The position numbers and the translations under genes were made by a program. From positions 434,001 to 498,000 of the forward strand of contig NZ_JAJBZG010000001.1 in the NCBI RefSeq assembly GCF_020552705.1: 64,000 nucleotides of DNA, written 5' to 3'. This document shows positions 55,299-63,395 of the stretch, in pieces (within the stretch, counting starts at the first letter, position 1; each line of letters starts with the position of its first letter). The notes under the pieces were generated by a model that saw only the letters and a list, made by a program, of their open reading frames with translations, ran no database searches and was not told where the DNA came from. The DNA comes from Christiangramia sediminis. GTDB taxonomy: Bacteria; Bacteroidota; Bacteroidia; Flavobacteriales; Flavobacteriaceae.

Positions 55299-56090
55299 AT
55301 GAAATTAGATAAAATAATAAAGGAAATTGAAGATCAAAAAAAACTGCCAAACCTCAATTTCAGCATAAAGGAAAAAACAGAAGCATTTACAAAAAAACTT
55401 TTCTACACCCTTTTTGATAAACAAACACCTGTAAAAGATAATTTAATGGAATTGGGGATGGATTTTGAAGTTCTGGCAAAACTGGTTTGCTGGGAACCCG
55501 GTTCTCCCTGTCAGGATATTTGGAGTGAGTATCTAAATAAACTTCCTGGAATTCTGAAGAAATTGAACCTTGATGCTGAAGCTATCTTTAAAAATGATCC
55601 TGCGGCGAATTCTGTAGAGGAAGTATATCTCTCCTATCCCGGCTTTTTTGCTATCGCCACTTATAGACTAAGTCATGAGTTTTATAAATTTGGCCTCCCT
55701 CTGGTGCCAAGATTAATGACAGAATGCGCCCATAGTATTACCGGGACAGATATCAACCCCGGGGCGAAAATTGGAAATTCCTTTTTTATTGATCACGCTA
55801 CTGGTGTGGTGATCGGGGAAACGGCGATTATTGAAGATAATGTAAAGCTTTATCAAGGGGTGACACTGGGAGCGCTCACCGTGAACAAGACCCTGAAAAA
55901 TATTAAACGTCATCCTACCATTAAAAAGAATGTGACCATTTATGCGAATGCCACTATTCTAGGAGGAGAAACTGTAATTGGTGAAAATAGCGTTATTGGA
56001 GGGAATGTCTGGCTTACTAAATCGGTGCCGAAAAATTCAATGGTTTCTCACACCCCTCAAATTAATATTAAAAATAATTCAGATAAATGA
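55299..56090 (+). CDS. cysE: Serine O-acetyltransferase
   Basis: This enzyme makes O-acetylserine for cysteine synthesis. The 263-residue protein has an N-terminal helical domain (about 1-125) and a left-handed beta-helix with hexapeptide repeats and ITGTDINPGAKIGNSFFIDH, ATGVVIGETAIIEDNVKLYQ, GVTLGALTV and KRHPTIKKNVTIYANATILG. The His in the DH pair is catalytic. It overlaps cysM by 4 bp, so the two are coupled. Confidence 0.95.
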   Translation: MKLDKIIKEIEDQKKLPNLNFSIKEKTEAFTKKLFYTLFDKQTPVKDNLMELGMDFEVLAKLVCWEPGSPCQDIWSEYLNKLPGILKKLNLDAEAIFKNDPAANSVEEVYLSYPGFFAIATYRLSHEFYKFGLPLVPRLMTECAHSITGTDINPGAKIGNSFFIDHATGVVIGETAIIEDNVKLYQGVTLGALTVNKTLKNIKRHPTIKKNVTIYANATILGGETVIGENSVIGGNVWLTKSVPKNSMVSHTPQINIKNNSDK

Positions 56091-56974
56091 ACGATTCAAT
56101 CATAGATCTTGTAGGGAATACCCCGCTAGTAAAAGCCAAACGACTACTGAATAAACCCGGAGTTGATTTGTATTTTAAACTGGAAGGTCAAAATCCGGGT
56201 GGGAGTGTAAAAGATCGGGCGGCATATAACATGATCAAAAGTGCGATGGACCGCGGCGAGATAGATAAGAATACAAAACTTATTGAGGCAACCAGTGGAA
56301 ATACAGGAATAGCACTGGCCATGATCGCCGGGATCTTCGGATTGGACATAGAACTTATTATGCCTGAAAACTCGACTATAGAACGAGTTCAAACCATGAG
56401 GGCCTATGGAGCAAAAGTAATACTAACAAATGCGGAGGACGGAATTGAAGGATCCAGGGATTATGCGGAAGATAAAATGAGATCTGGAGATTATTTTATG
56501 CTGAATCAATTTGGGAATGATGATAACTGGAAAGCTCATTATAATACCACCGGACCAGAAATTTGGAGGGATACAGATCATAAAGTCACTCATTTCGTGT
56601 CCTCTATGGGAACTACAGGCACTATTATGGGGACAAGTACTTACTTAAAAGAAAAGAACCATGATATCCAGATAATAGGAGTACAGCCTACAGACGATTC
56701 CAGGATCCCGGGGATTAGAAAATGGCCGGAAGCATATCTTCCTAAGATTTTCAATCCGAAAAAAGTGGATAGAGTTTTAGAGGTAAGTGAGAAGGAGGCG
56801 ATACTAATGAGCCGTAGACTGGCAGAAGAAGAAGGAATTTTCGCGGGGATGAGTAGTGGTGGAGCAACTGCAGCAGCATTAAGACTTTGTGATGAACTTG
56901 AGAGTGGCCTCGTGGTTAGTATTGTTTGCGATAGGGGAGACAGGTATCTTTCTTCCGATCTCTTTGAAAAATAA
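56087..56974 (+). CDS. cysM: Cysteine synthase (O-acetylserine sulfhydrylase B type)
   Basis: This PLP enzyme converts O-acetylserine and sulfide to cysteine. The 295-residue protein has LVGNTPLVKAKRL, the PLP Lys in GQNPGGSVKDRAAYNM, EATSGNTGIALAM and SSMGTTGTIMGTSTYLKEKN. Its length is nearer to CysM (about 300) than CysK. The last residues are RYLSSDLFEK. It is encoded with cysE by an ATGA overlap. Confidence 0.95.
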   Translation: MNDSIIDLVGNTPLVKAKRLLNKPGVDLYFKLEGQNPGGSVKDRAAYNMIKSAMDRGEIDKNTKLIEATSGNTGIALAMIAGIFGLDIELIMPENSTIERVQTMRAYGAKVILTNAEDGIEGSRDYAEDKMRSGDYFMLNQFGNDDNWKAHYNTTGPEIWRDTDHKVTHFVSSMGTTGTIMGTSTYLKEKNHDIQIIGVQPTDDSRIPGIRKWPEAYLPKIFNPKKVDRVLEVSEKEAILMSRRLAEEEGIFAGMSSGGATAAALRLCDELESGLVVSIVCDRGDRYLSSDLFEK

Positions 56975-56975
56975 T

Positions 56976-57091
56976 GGCTGTATAAAATTTAGCGGAAACT
57001 CTGTATTGATCTGAGTGATCAATTTTTATTAACTACTATTTCAAATTTAACTATCTACTGAGACTAGACAGCCGCTAAATTTTATACAGCC
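56976..57091. mobile_element. 116 bp element with perfect 20 bp terminal inverted repeats (MITE-like)
   Basis: The left arm GGCTGTATAAAATTTAGCGG (56976-56995) and the right arm CCGCTAAATTTTATACAGCC (57072-57091) are exact reverse complements. The 76 nt core carries an ATTGATC/GATCAAT hairpin followed by a T run (57005-57027) that could end cysM transcription. No target-site duplication is visible at the flanks. It holds no ORF. It may be a non-autonomous element mobilised by a transposase elsewhere, or a structured 3' UTR. Confidence 0.55.
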
Positions 57092-57100
57092 TTTGATGAT

Positions 57101-57655
57101 TTATTTATCAATTGATGCCACCCCGCTTACCGATGCGCCTGGGACAATTTTCATTTTTGTTTTTTCTTTTCCTTTTTGAAGCTTAACATTATATTTTTGT
57201 TTATCAATATGATCTCCAAGTCCTGAAGCGATATATTTATTAGAAGTGATGGTCCATCCTATATATTGGGAATAAACCTGATTCCTTATAGCATAGGGTA
57301 AAGCAATATCTTTAAATTGTTGGTAGTTCTTTACCATTTCGCCATCCTCATTAAAGATCGCAGTCATATAACCTTTAGAGCTTTTAGCTGTTACGATAAG
57401 ATTTCCGGAAATATCATTCTGAGCTTCAATATATCTGAGAACATCAAAGTTTTTTTTCATAAAACCTATCGCGTCTGACTGAAATTGGGTTGTGAATTTT
57501 TCCTTTACTCTAACGATTCCATTTTCATAGTCTTCAAAAACAATTTCTGCGGTTGGATCAAAATTCAACCTGGTTTCTTCCAGTTGAATTACATTTTGGG
57601 AATAGGAGAAAAGTACCCATCCAAATACTAAAATTAGTGTGCTAATTTTTTTCAT
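57101..57655 (-). CDS. Secreted hypothetical protein
   Basis: The 184-residue protein has a signal peptide (MKKISTLILVFGWVLFSYSQ) and no lipobox. The mature region has repeated short strands (VIQLEETRLNFDPTAEIVFE, ENGIVRVKEKFTTQFQSDAI, GYMTAIFNEDGEMVKNYQQF) that may form a beta-lactamase-inhibitor-like/PepSY-like fold. Function unknown; homologs in flavobacteria carry conflicting names. Single gene, minus strand. Confidence 0.75.
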   Translation of the reverse strand: MKKISTLILVFGWVLFSYSQNVIQLEETRLNFDPTAEIVFEDYENGIVRVKEKFTTQFQSDAIGFMKKNFDVLRYIEAQNDISGNLIVTAKSSKGYMTAIFNEDGEMVKNYQQFKDIALPYAIRNQVYSQYIGWTITSNKYIASGLGDHIDKQKYNVKLQKGKEKTKMKIVPGASVSGVASIDK

Positions 57656-57751
57656 AATTTAAATTTTAACTGATGAATAATATGATATTAATGAACAGCT
57701 AAAGTAATTGTTAAAAAACTGGTTGTGAATGACTTAAGTAGCACAGAAAGG

Positions 57752-58468
57752 TTAAATTCTATTCTTAACTTGTTTCTCCAACTCCTTAAGAAGCAAAGAA
57801 GTGTCTTTAATTTCTACCTGGTTTCTTTGTAAAGAAATAGATCCATTTTTTTTTAATTCCTGAAGATGGCGGTTCACCACAGCCCTGGTAGATCCAATTA
57901 GAAAAGCCAATTCTTTATTTGGGAGATCATTGATAAGCTGCAATTGATTTGATTTTTTGTCAATATTGTCAAGTAATAATTTTAAAAGACGTGTGGAAAT
58001 ATTAGCAAAGATCAATTGAGATACATTTTCTTCCAGTGTCCTCATAATTTTTCCAGAATAGGATAAAAAATTTTTATAGTAAATAGGATTATTATTTAAC
58101 CAGGCCCGCAATTTATCCATGGGAATCGCCAATACTTTAATATTGTCCAGGCATTCGTAGTAAACCTTGTGTTTAATACCATCCAGAAGACATAGAAGAT
58201 CAAAGACATCTCCTTTTTTGAGTAAGAAAAGAGTGTGCTCTTTCTGGCTAATCTCATCAACATTATACATTTTTATTCTGCCGGAAGCAATAATATAGAA
58301 GTGGAAAAGAAACTTTTGATGATTTATAATGCAGGTCTCTTTACTCCATTTTTCTTCATGAAAATGGGCTAGTAAATCCAGCCACTCTTCTTTTTTAAGG
58401 TTTGAGAATAAATCGCAAGATGATAAGGTGGATGAATATTTGGAATATAAATGTTCTGCTGAAGTCAA
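57752..58468 (-). CDS. Crp/Fnr-family transcriptional regulator
   Basis: The 238-residue protein has a cyclic-nucleotide-binding-like domain (about 20-135: FHFYIIASGRIKMYNVDEIS, LFLLKKGDVFDLLCLLDG) and a C-terminal winged HTH (LPNKELAFLIGSTRAVVNRH, LQELKKNGSISL). No clear Fe-S Cys cluster is seen, so an Fnr-type sensor is unlikely. Start is the TTG at 58468; an upstream in-frame ATG is absent. It is divergent from the helicase gene and separated by 210 bp. Confidence 0.85.
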   Translation of the reverse strand: MTSAEHLYSKYSSTLSSCDLFSNLKKEEWLDLLAHFHEEKWSKETCIINHQKFLFHFYIIASGRIKMYNVDEISQKEHTLFLLKKGDVFDLLCLLDGIKHKVYYECLDNIKVLAIPMDKLRAWLNNNPIYYKNFLSYSGKIMRTLEENVSQLIFANISTRLLKLLLDNIDKKSNQLQLINDLPNKELAFLIGSTRAVVNRHLQELKKNGSISLQRNQVEIKDTSLLLKELEKQVKNRI

Positions 58469-58622
58469 TTCACCGGATTTTAGTTAGTTAATTTCCGGGG
58501 GAATTTTACAGACTCATTTGTGGTCTTAATTTAAAAAAAATCTTCCTCAAACGAGGAACCTAATTTACAATTTATTTAAATGATAGTGTGTTTTTTTAAT
58601 GACTCATAAACTGTAATAAATT

Positions 58623-58653
58623 TTTGAGTAATGCTTAAAATGGCTTATTTTTG
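58623..58653 (+). promoter_or_regulatory. Helicase promoter with consensus spacing
   Basis: TTTG (58623-58626), a 19 bp spacer and TATTTTTG (58646-58653) match the Bacteroidota TTTG-N19-TAnnTTTG promoter exactly. The start codon at 58679 follows after about 25 bp. Confidence 0.8.
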
Positions 58654-58678
58654 CAAAATTGCTTACTTAAAAAAATCT

Positions 58679-60193
58679 ATGGCGTCAGAAACATTTGGTA
58701 TTGAAAGGAAGAAAGTAGACAAGGAATTATACGACTATCAACAAAAAGATATTGATAAAATTTTTGGGGTAATAGAAGAACATCCTGAAAACTACAACCT
58801 TCTTTATCAACTACCTACCGGTGGAGGAAAAACGGTGATCTTCTCTCAAATGACGAGAGAGTATATTCAAAGAACCAATAAGAAAGTCCTTATTCTTACC
58901 CATAGGATCGAGCTTTGTAAGCAAACCTCTAAAATGCTTTCTGGTTTTGGTGTTCGCAATAAAATAATTAATAGTAAAGTAAAAGAATTACCAGATCAGG
59001 ATGATTATATGTGTTTTGTGGCCATGGTTGAAACACTAAATAACCGCCTTAATGATGAGAAACTTGAAATTGAGGATATAGGCCTTGTAATTATTGATGA
59101 AGCCCATTACAACTCTTTCAGAAAATTGTTTAAATTTTTTGAGAAGTGTTTTATTCTTGGAGTTACGGCCACCCCATTAAGTTCTAATATTAAACTTCCT
59201 ATGAAGGATAATTACCGGGAACTTATTGTAGGCGATTCAATTTCTTCTCTTATTGAAAAAGGCTTCTTAGCGAAGGTCAATATTTTCAGCTATAATGTTG
59301 GGTTAACAAATCTAAAGGTGGGAATGAACGGTGATTATACCGTAAAATCTTCAGAAGAGCTTTATTCAAATTATAGTATGCAGGAAAAACTTCTTACTGC
59401 CTATTATGAAAGATCTAAAGGAAAGAAGACGCTGATTTTCAATAATGGGATCAACACTTCTGTAGAAGTCTATTATACTTTTAAAAATGCTGGTTTACCC
59501 ATAAGACATCTTGATAATACGACCAGCAAACAGGACCGTAAAGATATTTTAAAATGGTTTAAACATACCCCGGACGCTATAGTTACTTCAGTGAGTATAT
59601 TAACTACCGGGTTTGACGAACCAACTGTAGAGACGATCATTTTAAATCGTGCTACCAAATCCCTTACGCTTTACTTTCAAATGATTGGTCGTGGATCCCG
59701 TGTTCTTAAGAATAAAGACGAATTTAATGTGATAGATCTTGGTAATAATATGGCCAGGTTTGGACATTGGAGTACGCCGGTAGACTGGAAACAGATCTTC
59801 AGGTCTCCAGATTTCTATTTTGAGAATTTATTGAGTGACGAGGATATTGAAAGAGATTTTCAATATCAAATGCCTCCTGAAATACGAGAGCAATTTTCTA
59901 AAACAGAAGATGTTACTTTTAACATTGAAGAAGCTTATGATAAGGTGATCCAGAAGGGACTTAAATCTAAAGCGGTATTGGAATGGTCTATGGAGCAGCA
60001 TGTGAAGATGTGCGTGGAGAACAGTGAAGACGTTTTTGATGCGAGAATCCTGGCTAAGGAACTTAAAGATGATATTTCTTCCCGTATAAAACAGTATTCT
60101 TATTGCATTAGTAAAAGCACCAAAAATTACCGTGACTGGCTGGAAGAGGACTATTCCCGTAAATTAAGGATGGAGATAAATAAGGAATTTTAA
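58679..60193 (+). CDS. DEAD/DEAH-box SF2 helicase
   Basis: The 504-residue protein is an SF2 helicase. Motif I is LLYQLPTGGGKTVIFSQM, motif Ia VLILTHRIELCKQ, motif II (DEAH) LVIIDEAHY, motif III GVTATPL, and motif VI MIGRGSRVLKNKDEFN with TGFDEP before. The architecture is near to UvrB/RecG-like or SSL2-like helicases. The ATG at 58679 lies after the promoter -7 box, whereas upstream in-frame ATGs at 58631 and 58640 lie in it. Its stop overlaps that of PBP1A in a shared TTAA. Confidence 0.9.
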   Translation: MASETFGIERKKVDKELYDYQQKDIDKIFGVIEEHPENYNLLYQLPTGGGKTVIFSQMTREYIQRTNKKVLILTHRIELCKQTSKMLSGFGVRNKIINSKVKELPDQDDYMCFVAMVETLNNRLNDEKLEIEDIGLVIIDEAHYNSFRKLFKFFEKCFILGVTATPLSSNIKLPMKDNYRELIVGDSISSLIEKGFLAKVNIFSYNVGLTNLKVGMNGDYTVKSSEELYSNYSMQEKLLTAYYERSKGKKTLIFNNGINTSVEVYYTFKNAGLPIRHLDNTTSKQDRKDILKWFKHTPDAIVTSVSILTTGFDEPTVETIILNRATKSLTLYFQMIGRGSRVLKNKDEFNVIDLGNNMARFGHWSTPVDWKQIFRSPDFYFENLLSDEDIERDFQYQMPPEIREQFSKTEDVTFNIEEAYDKVIQKGLKSKAVLEWSMEQHVKMCVENSEDVFDARILAKELKDDISSRIKQYSYCISKSTKNYRDWLEEDYSRKLRMEINKEF

Positions 60194-62490
60194 TTATCCT
60201 TCCCACCACCGAAAAGACGCTTAAAGAAACCTTTCTTTTTCTTTTTGTCCTTTTCATTTTCAGGATCTTTTCTTTTCTCCTTACCCGAGAATAATCTTTC
60301 AAAAAAGTTATCGCGTTCCTGTGGCGGACATTCCATCAATTCAGCCAACTCAGGAGATAATGGTGCAAACCTGGCTCTGGTGATATTATTGAATTCTGAA
60401 GAGGCATTCATTTTCTGCATTAGTTTGGCGAAAACAGGTAGGGCAGAATTCGCTCCCTGCCCAATGCCTGTATTTCTAAAGCCAATTCTATGATCGTCAG
60501 CGCCTACCCAGGTAACGCTCACCAGCTCTGGTGTAATTCCAACAAACCATCCGTCTTTATTATCCTGCGTGGTTCCGGTTTTCCCCGCAATATCATTCTG
60601 TAGTCCGTATTTATATCTTAATCTGCTCGCGGTACCTTCATTAACCGTAGCCTGCATCATGTTAAGCATGATCTTTCTTGTGTCTTCGGAAAAAGCTTTG
60701 GTCTCTGAAATCTCAGGTTTAAACTCTGCAAGTAAATTGCCATTTCCATCCTCGATCCTGGTGATATAATAAGGTTTTGAATAGTGCCCCTTATTTACAA
60801 AACTTGTGTAAGCTGAAGTAAGTTCTTTTAGATTAAGGGAGGCGGTACCCAGGGCGATAGAAGGAACCTGCGGAAGATCAGACTCAATCCCCATTTTTCG
60901 TGCCTGGTTGATCACATTCCCAATTCCTGTTTCCATGAGGACTTTCACGGCAATAGTATTCATAGACCTGCTAAGCGCCGTTTTCAAGTTGTAATTCATG
61001 TTTGGATCATCCCCTTCAGAAGATGAATTGGAAGGAGTCCAGCCATCTTCATAGGTAACTTCCCGAACAGAAAAATAAGAACAGGGATCCATTCCGCTTT
61101 CCAGTGCAGCGGTATAAACAAATGGCTTAAAAGTAGATCCGACCTGTCTCTTACTTTGGGCAACATGATCATATTTAAAAAATCTGAAATCTATACCTCC
61201 AACCCAGGCCTGTACCGCACCATTGTCTGGACTTACCGCCAGGAATCCGGAGTTCAGGAATTTGAGATAATGCGAAATACTATCTATAGTACTTACATTT
61301 TGAGTTTTCATTCCATCGTACTCAAAAAGTTCTGTGGGATGTTTTTGTTCTAGTTTCGTCAGGATCTCAGTTTCACTTAATCCTTCTTTTTGAAGACTTT
61401 GATATCTTTGAGATTTCTTTATCGCTTCATTTAAAATATTTTTATTCCTTTTCCAGGGAGCATAGTCCCCGTAAGATATCTCATGCTGTTGTTGCAATTC
61501 AGACATATGCTCTGTCATGGCCTCTTCAGCCAATTGCTGCATTGCATAATTCAGGGTAGTATGTACTATAAGCCCGTCACGATAGATATTATATTTTTGT
61601 CCATCCTTATTTTTGAGAGTGTCCAGGATCTTGCTTACATCCTGTCTTATCTGTTCCCTAAAATATGGTGCAAGCCCTTTATTATTGCTGTAACTTTTAT
61701 AATCCAAGATCAAGGGCTGCATTTTAGCGTTTTCAGCTTCATCCATGGTTAGATAATCATACTTGGCCATTTGCATAAGTACAACGTCACGCCTTAACCT
61801 GCTGCGTTCCGGAAAGATCCTTGGATTATAATAATGACTTGCTTTTAGCATTCCTACTAAAACCGCCGATTCCTCCAGGCTCAAGTCTGAAGTATGTTTA
61901 TTGAAGAATTTTAAAGAAGCACTCTCAATGCCATAGGTATTGTCACTAAACGGAACTGTATTGAAATATAGCTGAATGATCTCATCTTTAGAATAGATGT
62001 TTTCTAGTCTCTTGGCAATGACCGCTTCCTGCATTTTATTGATCACAATGCCGAACATCCCAAAGTCACGACGACCATAAATATTCTTGGCTAATTGCAG
62101 GGTGATGGTACTTCCTCCACCGGCAGAATCATCCTGAAGCAAAATAGATTTAAAAAATACCCTGAGTAAACTTCTGTTATCTATCCCGTCATGTTCATAA
62201 AATCTTACGTCTTCGGTAGCAATAAGCGCTTCAATAAGATAGGAGGGGAGTTGTTCAAAACCTATAGGTTGTCTGTCGAAAATATAAAATTTCCCAATAA
62301 GATCACCGTTTGAGGCAAGAACCTGAGTGGCTTTATTTTGTTTAAGTTCGGTAAGCTCCTTAGTAGTGGGAATCTTCCCCCACATACCAAAGTAGATACT
62401 ACCGAAGAATAAAAAGAATAAGGCAATTAAACTGGTTATAATGATTAATGCCCATTTAAGTTTGGGGTGTCTTTTTATTGTCGCTAACAT
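60190..62490 (-). CDS. Penicillin-binding protein 1A (bifunctional transglycosylase/transpeptidase)
   Basis: This enzyme polymerises and crosslinks peptidoglycan. An N-terminal membrane anchor (WALIIITSLIALFFLFFGSI) precedes the glycosyltransferase domain with ATEDVRFYEHDGID and GGGSTITLQLAKN, and the transpeptidase domain with the SxxK serine in VGSTFKPFVYTAALE, SRSMN and the KTGT motif in AGKTGTTQDNKDGW. The tail is strongly basic (KKRKDPENEKDKKKKKGFFK). Of 766 residues. The ATG at 62490 is preferred to the in-frame ATG at 62520, which lies near the -7-like sequence TTTATTTG. Confidence 0.95.
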   Translation of the reverse strand: MLATIKRHPKLKWALIIITSLIALFFLFFGSIYFGMWGKIPTTKELTELKQNKATQVLASNGDLIGKFYIFDRQPIGFEQLPSYLIEALIATEDVRFYEHDGIDNRSLLRVFFKSILLQDDSAGGGSTITLQLAKNIYGRRDFGMFGIVINKMQEAVIAKRLENIYSKDEIIQLYFNTVPFSDNTYGIESASLKFFNKHTSDLSLEESAVLVGMLKASHYYNPRIFPERSRLRRDVVLMQMAKYDYLTMDEAENAKMQPLILDYKSYSNNKGLAPYFREQIRQDVSKILDTLKNKDGQKYNIYRDGLIVHTTLNYAMQQLAEEAMTEHMSELQQQHEISYGDYAPWKRNKNILNEAIKKSQRYQSLQKEGLSETEILTKLEQKHPTELFEYDGMKTQNVSTIDSISHYLKFLNSGFLAVSPDNGAVQAWVGGIDFRFFKYDHVAQSKRQVGSTFKPFVYTAALESGMDPCSYFSVREVTYEDGWTPSNSSSEGDDPNMNYNLKTALSRSMNTIAVKVLMETGIGNVINQARKMGIESDLPQVPSIALGTASLNLKELTSAYTSFVNKGHYSKPYYITRIEDGNGNLLAEFKPEISETKAFSEDTRKIMLNMMQATVNEGTASRLRYKYGLQNDIAGKTGTTQDNKDGWFVGITPELVSVTWVGADDHRIGFRNTGIGQGANSALPVFAKLMQKMNASSEFNNITRARFAPLSPELAELMECPPQERDNFFERLFSGKEKRKDPENEKDKKKKKGFFKRLFGGGKDN

Positions 62491-62568
62491 TTGTTGAAGG
62501 TAAATTTTGCAAATAAACAAATGTTTGCTGCAGAAGCATAAATTTTAAGCTAATTTTAATGTTTAAAC

Positions 62569-62604
62569 CAAAAATTATAGCCGGTAAACGTGAATTTACC
62601 GGCT
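62569..62604 (-). terminator. Terminator-like hairpin at the end of the peptide array
   Basis: AGCCGGTAAA (62579-62588) pairs perfectly with TTTACCGGCT (62595-62604). On the minus strand the stem is followed by TATAATTTTTGG. It separates the peptide array from the PBP1A gene. Confidence 0.7.
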
Positions 62605-62642
62605 AGGTTGAAAAGCTTTTCATACGAGATTTTTTGAATGTT

Positions 62643-62777
62643 CTACACGAAGCGTCTTCTGTTGTACCAGCAAGTTCGCCCGCTTAAGTTTTTAGCATTC
62701 AGGAATGGTTTTCTATGGGTTAGATTAGATTCGTTTCCCACACCAAAGTCCTGAATTAAATTAGATAGAGCTGTCCT
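62643..62777 (-). pseudogene. Peptide 5 of the array: 44-codon family B copy lacking an ATG
   Basis: The 44 codons align without gaps to peptide 4 with 19 identities, including IQDFG, LTHR and PFLN, and share the C-terminal RRRF. At the start position the codon is AGG (62775-62777), where peptide 4 has ATG, so it may be a start-lost copy. The preceding in-frame codon is ATC, a possible non-standard start. A GTG at 62834 would give a 63-residue product, but its first part overlaps peptide 4 and looks unrelated. It contains the only Cys in the array. Confidence 0.5.
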
Positions 62778-62805
62778 GATATATAATTTTTTGATTGATG
62801 AATGT

Positions 62806-62940
62806 CTAAGCGTAGGTCCTCCGACTATATTCACTGATATGTCTTGTGGTTTCCTTTAAGTTCAAAAATGGTCTTCGATGAGTAAGACCTCCTTCTTTAC
62901 TGCTTCCAAAATCCTGGATGATGCTGTCTAATGATTTCAT
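62806..62940 (-). CDS. Peptide 4 of the array: 44-residue family B small peptide
   Basis: The ORF starts ATG at 62940, begins MKSLDSIIQDFGSSKEGGL and ends at a TAG. It shares two motifs with the family A peptides: RRPFLN (residues 22-27) and RRTY (40-43), separated by 12 residues. It has a basic character and no signal peptide or Cys. The 30 bp gap after peptide 3 suggests one transcript. Function unknown. Confidence 0.6.
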   Translation of the reverse strand: MKSLDSIIQDFGSSKEGGLTHRRPFLNLKETTRHISEYSRRTYA

Positions 62941-62970
62941 GGTTGATGAATTTTTGATGATTTAATTTAA

Positions 62971-63072
62971 TTATGAAAATCTTTTCCTTTTTGAGAAACC
63001 TGATCTCTCTGCGATCGCTTCTGTACTCATGAATGATTTTCTGCTCTTGGTGTTGCTTACTAAAGTTGTCAT
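62971..63072 (-). CDS. Peptide 3 of the array: 33-residue family A small peptide
   Basis: The ORF reads MTTLVSNTKSRKSFMSTEAI and ends KRKRFS. It differs from peptide 2 at seven of 102 bases; six are synonymous third-position changes and only one (Leu27 to Ser) alters the peptide. This is strong evidence for a translated, selected product. The leader ATCATTAAAATCATCA (63076-63091) precedes the ATG. No signal peptide is seen. Function unknown. Confidence 0.7.
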   Translation of the reverse strand: MTTLVSNTKSRKSFMSTEAIAERSGFSKRKRFS

Positions 63073-63118
63073 AATTGATGATTTTAATGATTGATGAATT
63101 TTTGATGATTTGGATTGA

Positions 63119-63220
63119 TTATGAAAATCTTTTTCTTTTTAAGAATCCTGATCTTTCTGCGATGGCTTCTGTACTCATAAATGATTTTCTACTCTTGGTG
63201 TTGCTTACTAAAGTTGTCAT
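63119..63220 (-). CDS. Peptide 2 of the array: 33-residue family A small peptide
   Basis: The ORF is the sister of peptide 3, lying exactly 148 bp upstream in transcription direction. It carries RKSFMS at residues 11-16 and RKRF at 29-32. The same ATCATTAAAATCATCA leader (63224-63239) precedes the ATG. Net charge is positive. Function unknown; possible roles include a bioactive or signalling peptide, a precursor peptide, or a regulator of a nearby gene. Confidence 0.7.
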   Translation of the reverse strand: MTTLVSNTKSRKSFMSTEAIAERSGFLKRKRFS

Positions 63221-63253
63221 AATTGATGATTTTAATGATTGATGAATTTTTGT

Positions 63254-63361
63254 TTAGAATGCTAAAGCGAATCTTTTTCTACTTAAAAAACTTCTTTCGG
63301 AATTCGCTTCAGTGTTCATAAAAGATTTTCTGTTTTTTGTTTTACTGCTAAAAGTTCTCAT
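63254..63361 (-). CDS. Peptide 1 of the array: 35-residue family A small peptide
   Basis: The ORF starts MRTFSSKTKNRKSFMNTEAN and ends SRKRFALAF. It aligns with peptides 2 and 3 with one deletion (RKSFMN, ERS, RKRF) and has an extra C-terminal ALAF. The leader ATCATTAAAATCATCA (63365-63380) is the same as for peptides 2 and 3. It is the first gene of the array in transcription order, so the array promoter is expected upstream. Confidence 0.65.
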   Translation of the reverse strand: MRTFSSKTKNRKSFMNTEANSERSFLSRKRFALAF

Positions 63362-63395
63362 GACTGATGATTTTAATGATTGTTTGTATTTAATA

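Larger units (their letters stand above)
62943..63252. repeat. 148 bp tandem duplication containing peptides 2 and 3
   Basis: About 148 bp of sequence (copy 1 about 62943-63104, copy 2 about 63091-63252, the end blocks being shared) occur twice in direct orientation, with a few substitutions mainly at third codon positions. Each unit holds one 33-codon gene, its leader and a short spacer. Confidence 0.85.

Noticed and set aside
62643-62834. 63-residue protein starting at GTG 62834
   Set aside because: Its first 19 codons overlap the end of peptide 4 and do not resemble the rest, while the last 44 codons align gap-free to peptide 4. The shorter reading is better supported.
62943-63252. Direct repeats as a CRISPR array
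   Set aside because: Only two full units of about 148 bp, both coding and with no short repeat-spacer alternation; no cas gene nearby.
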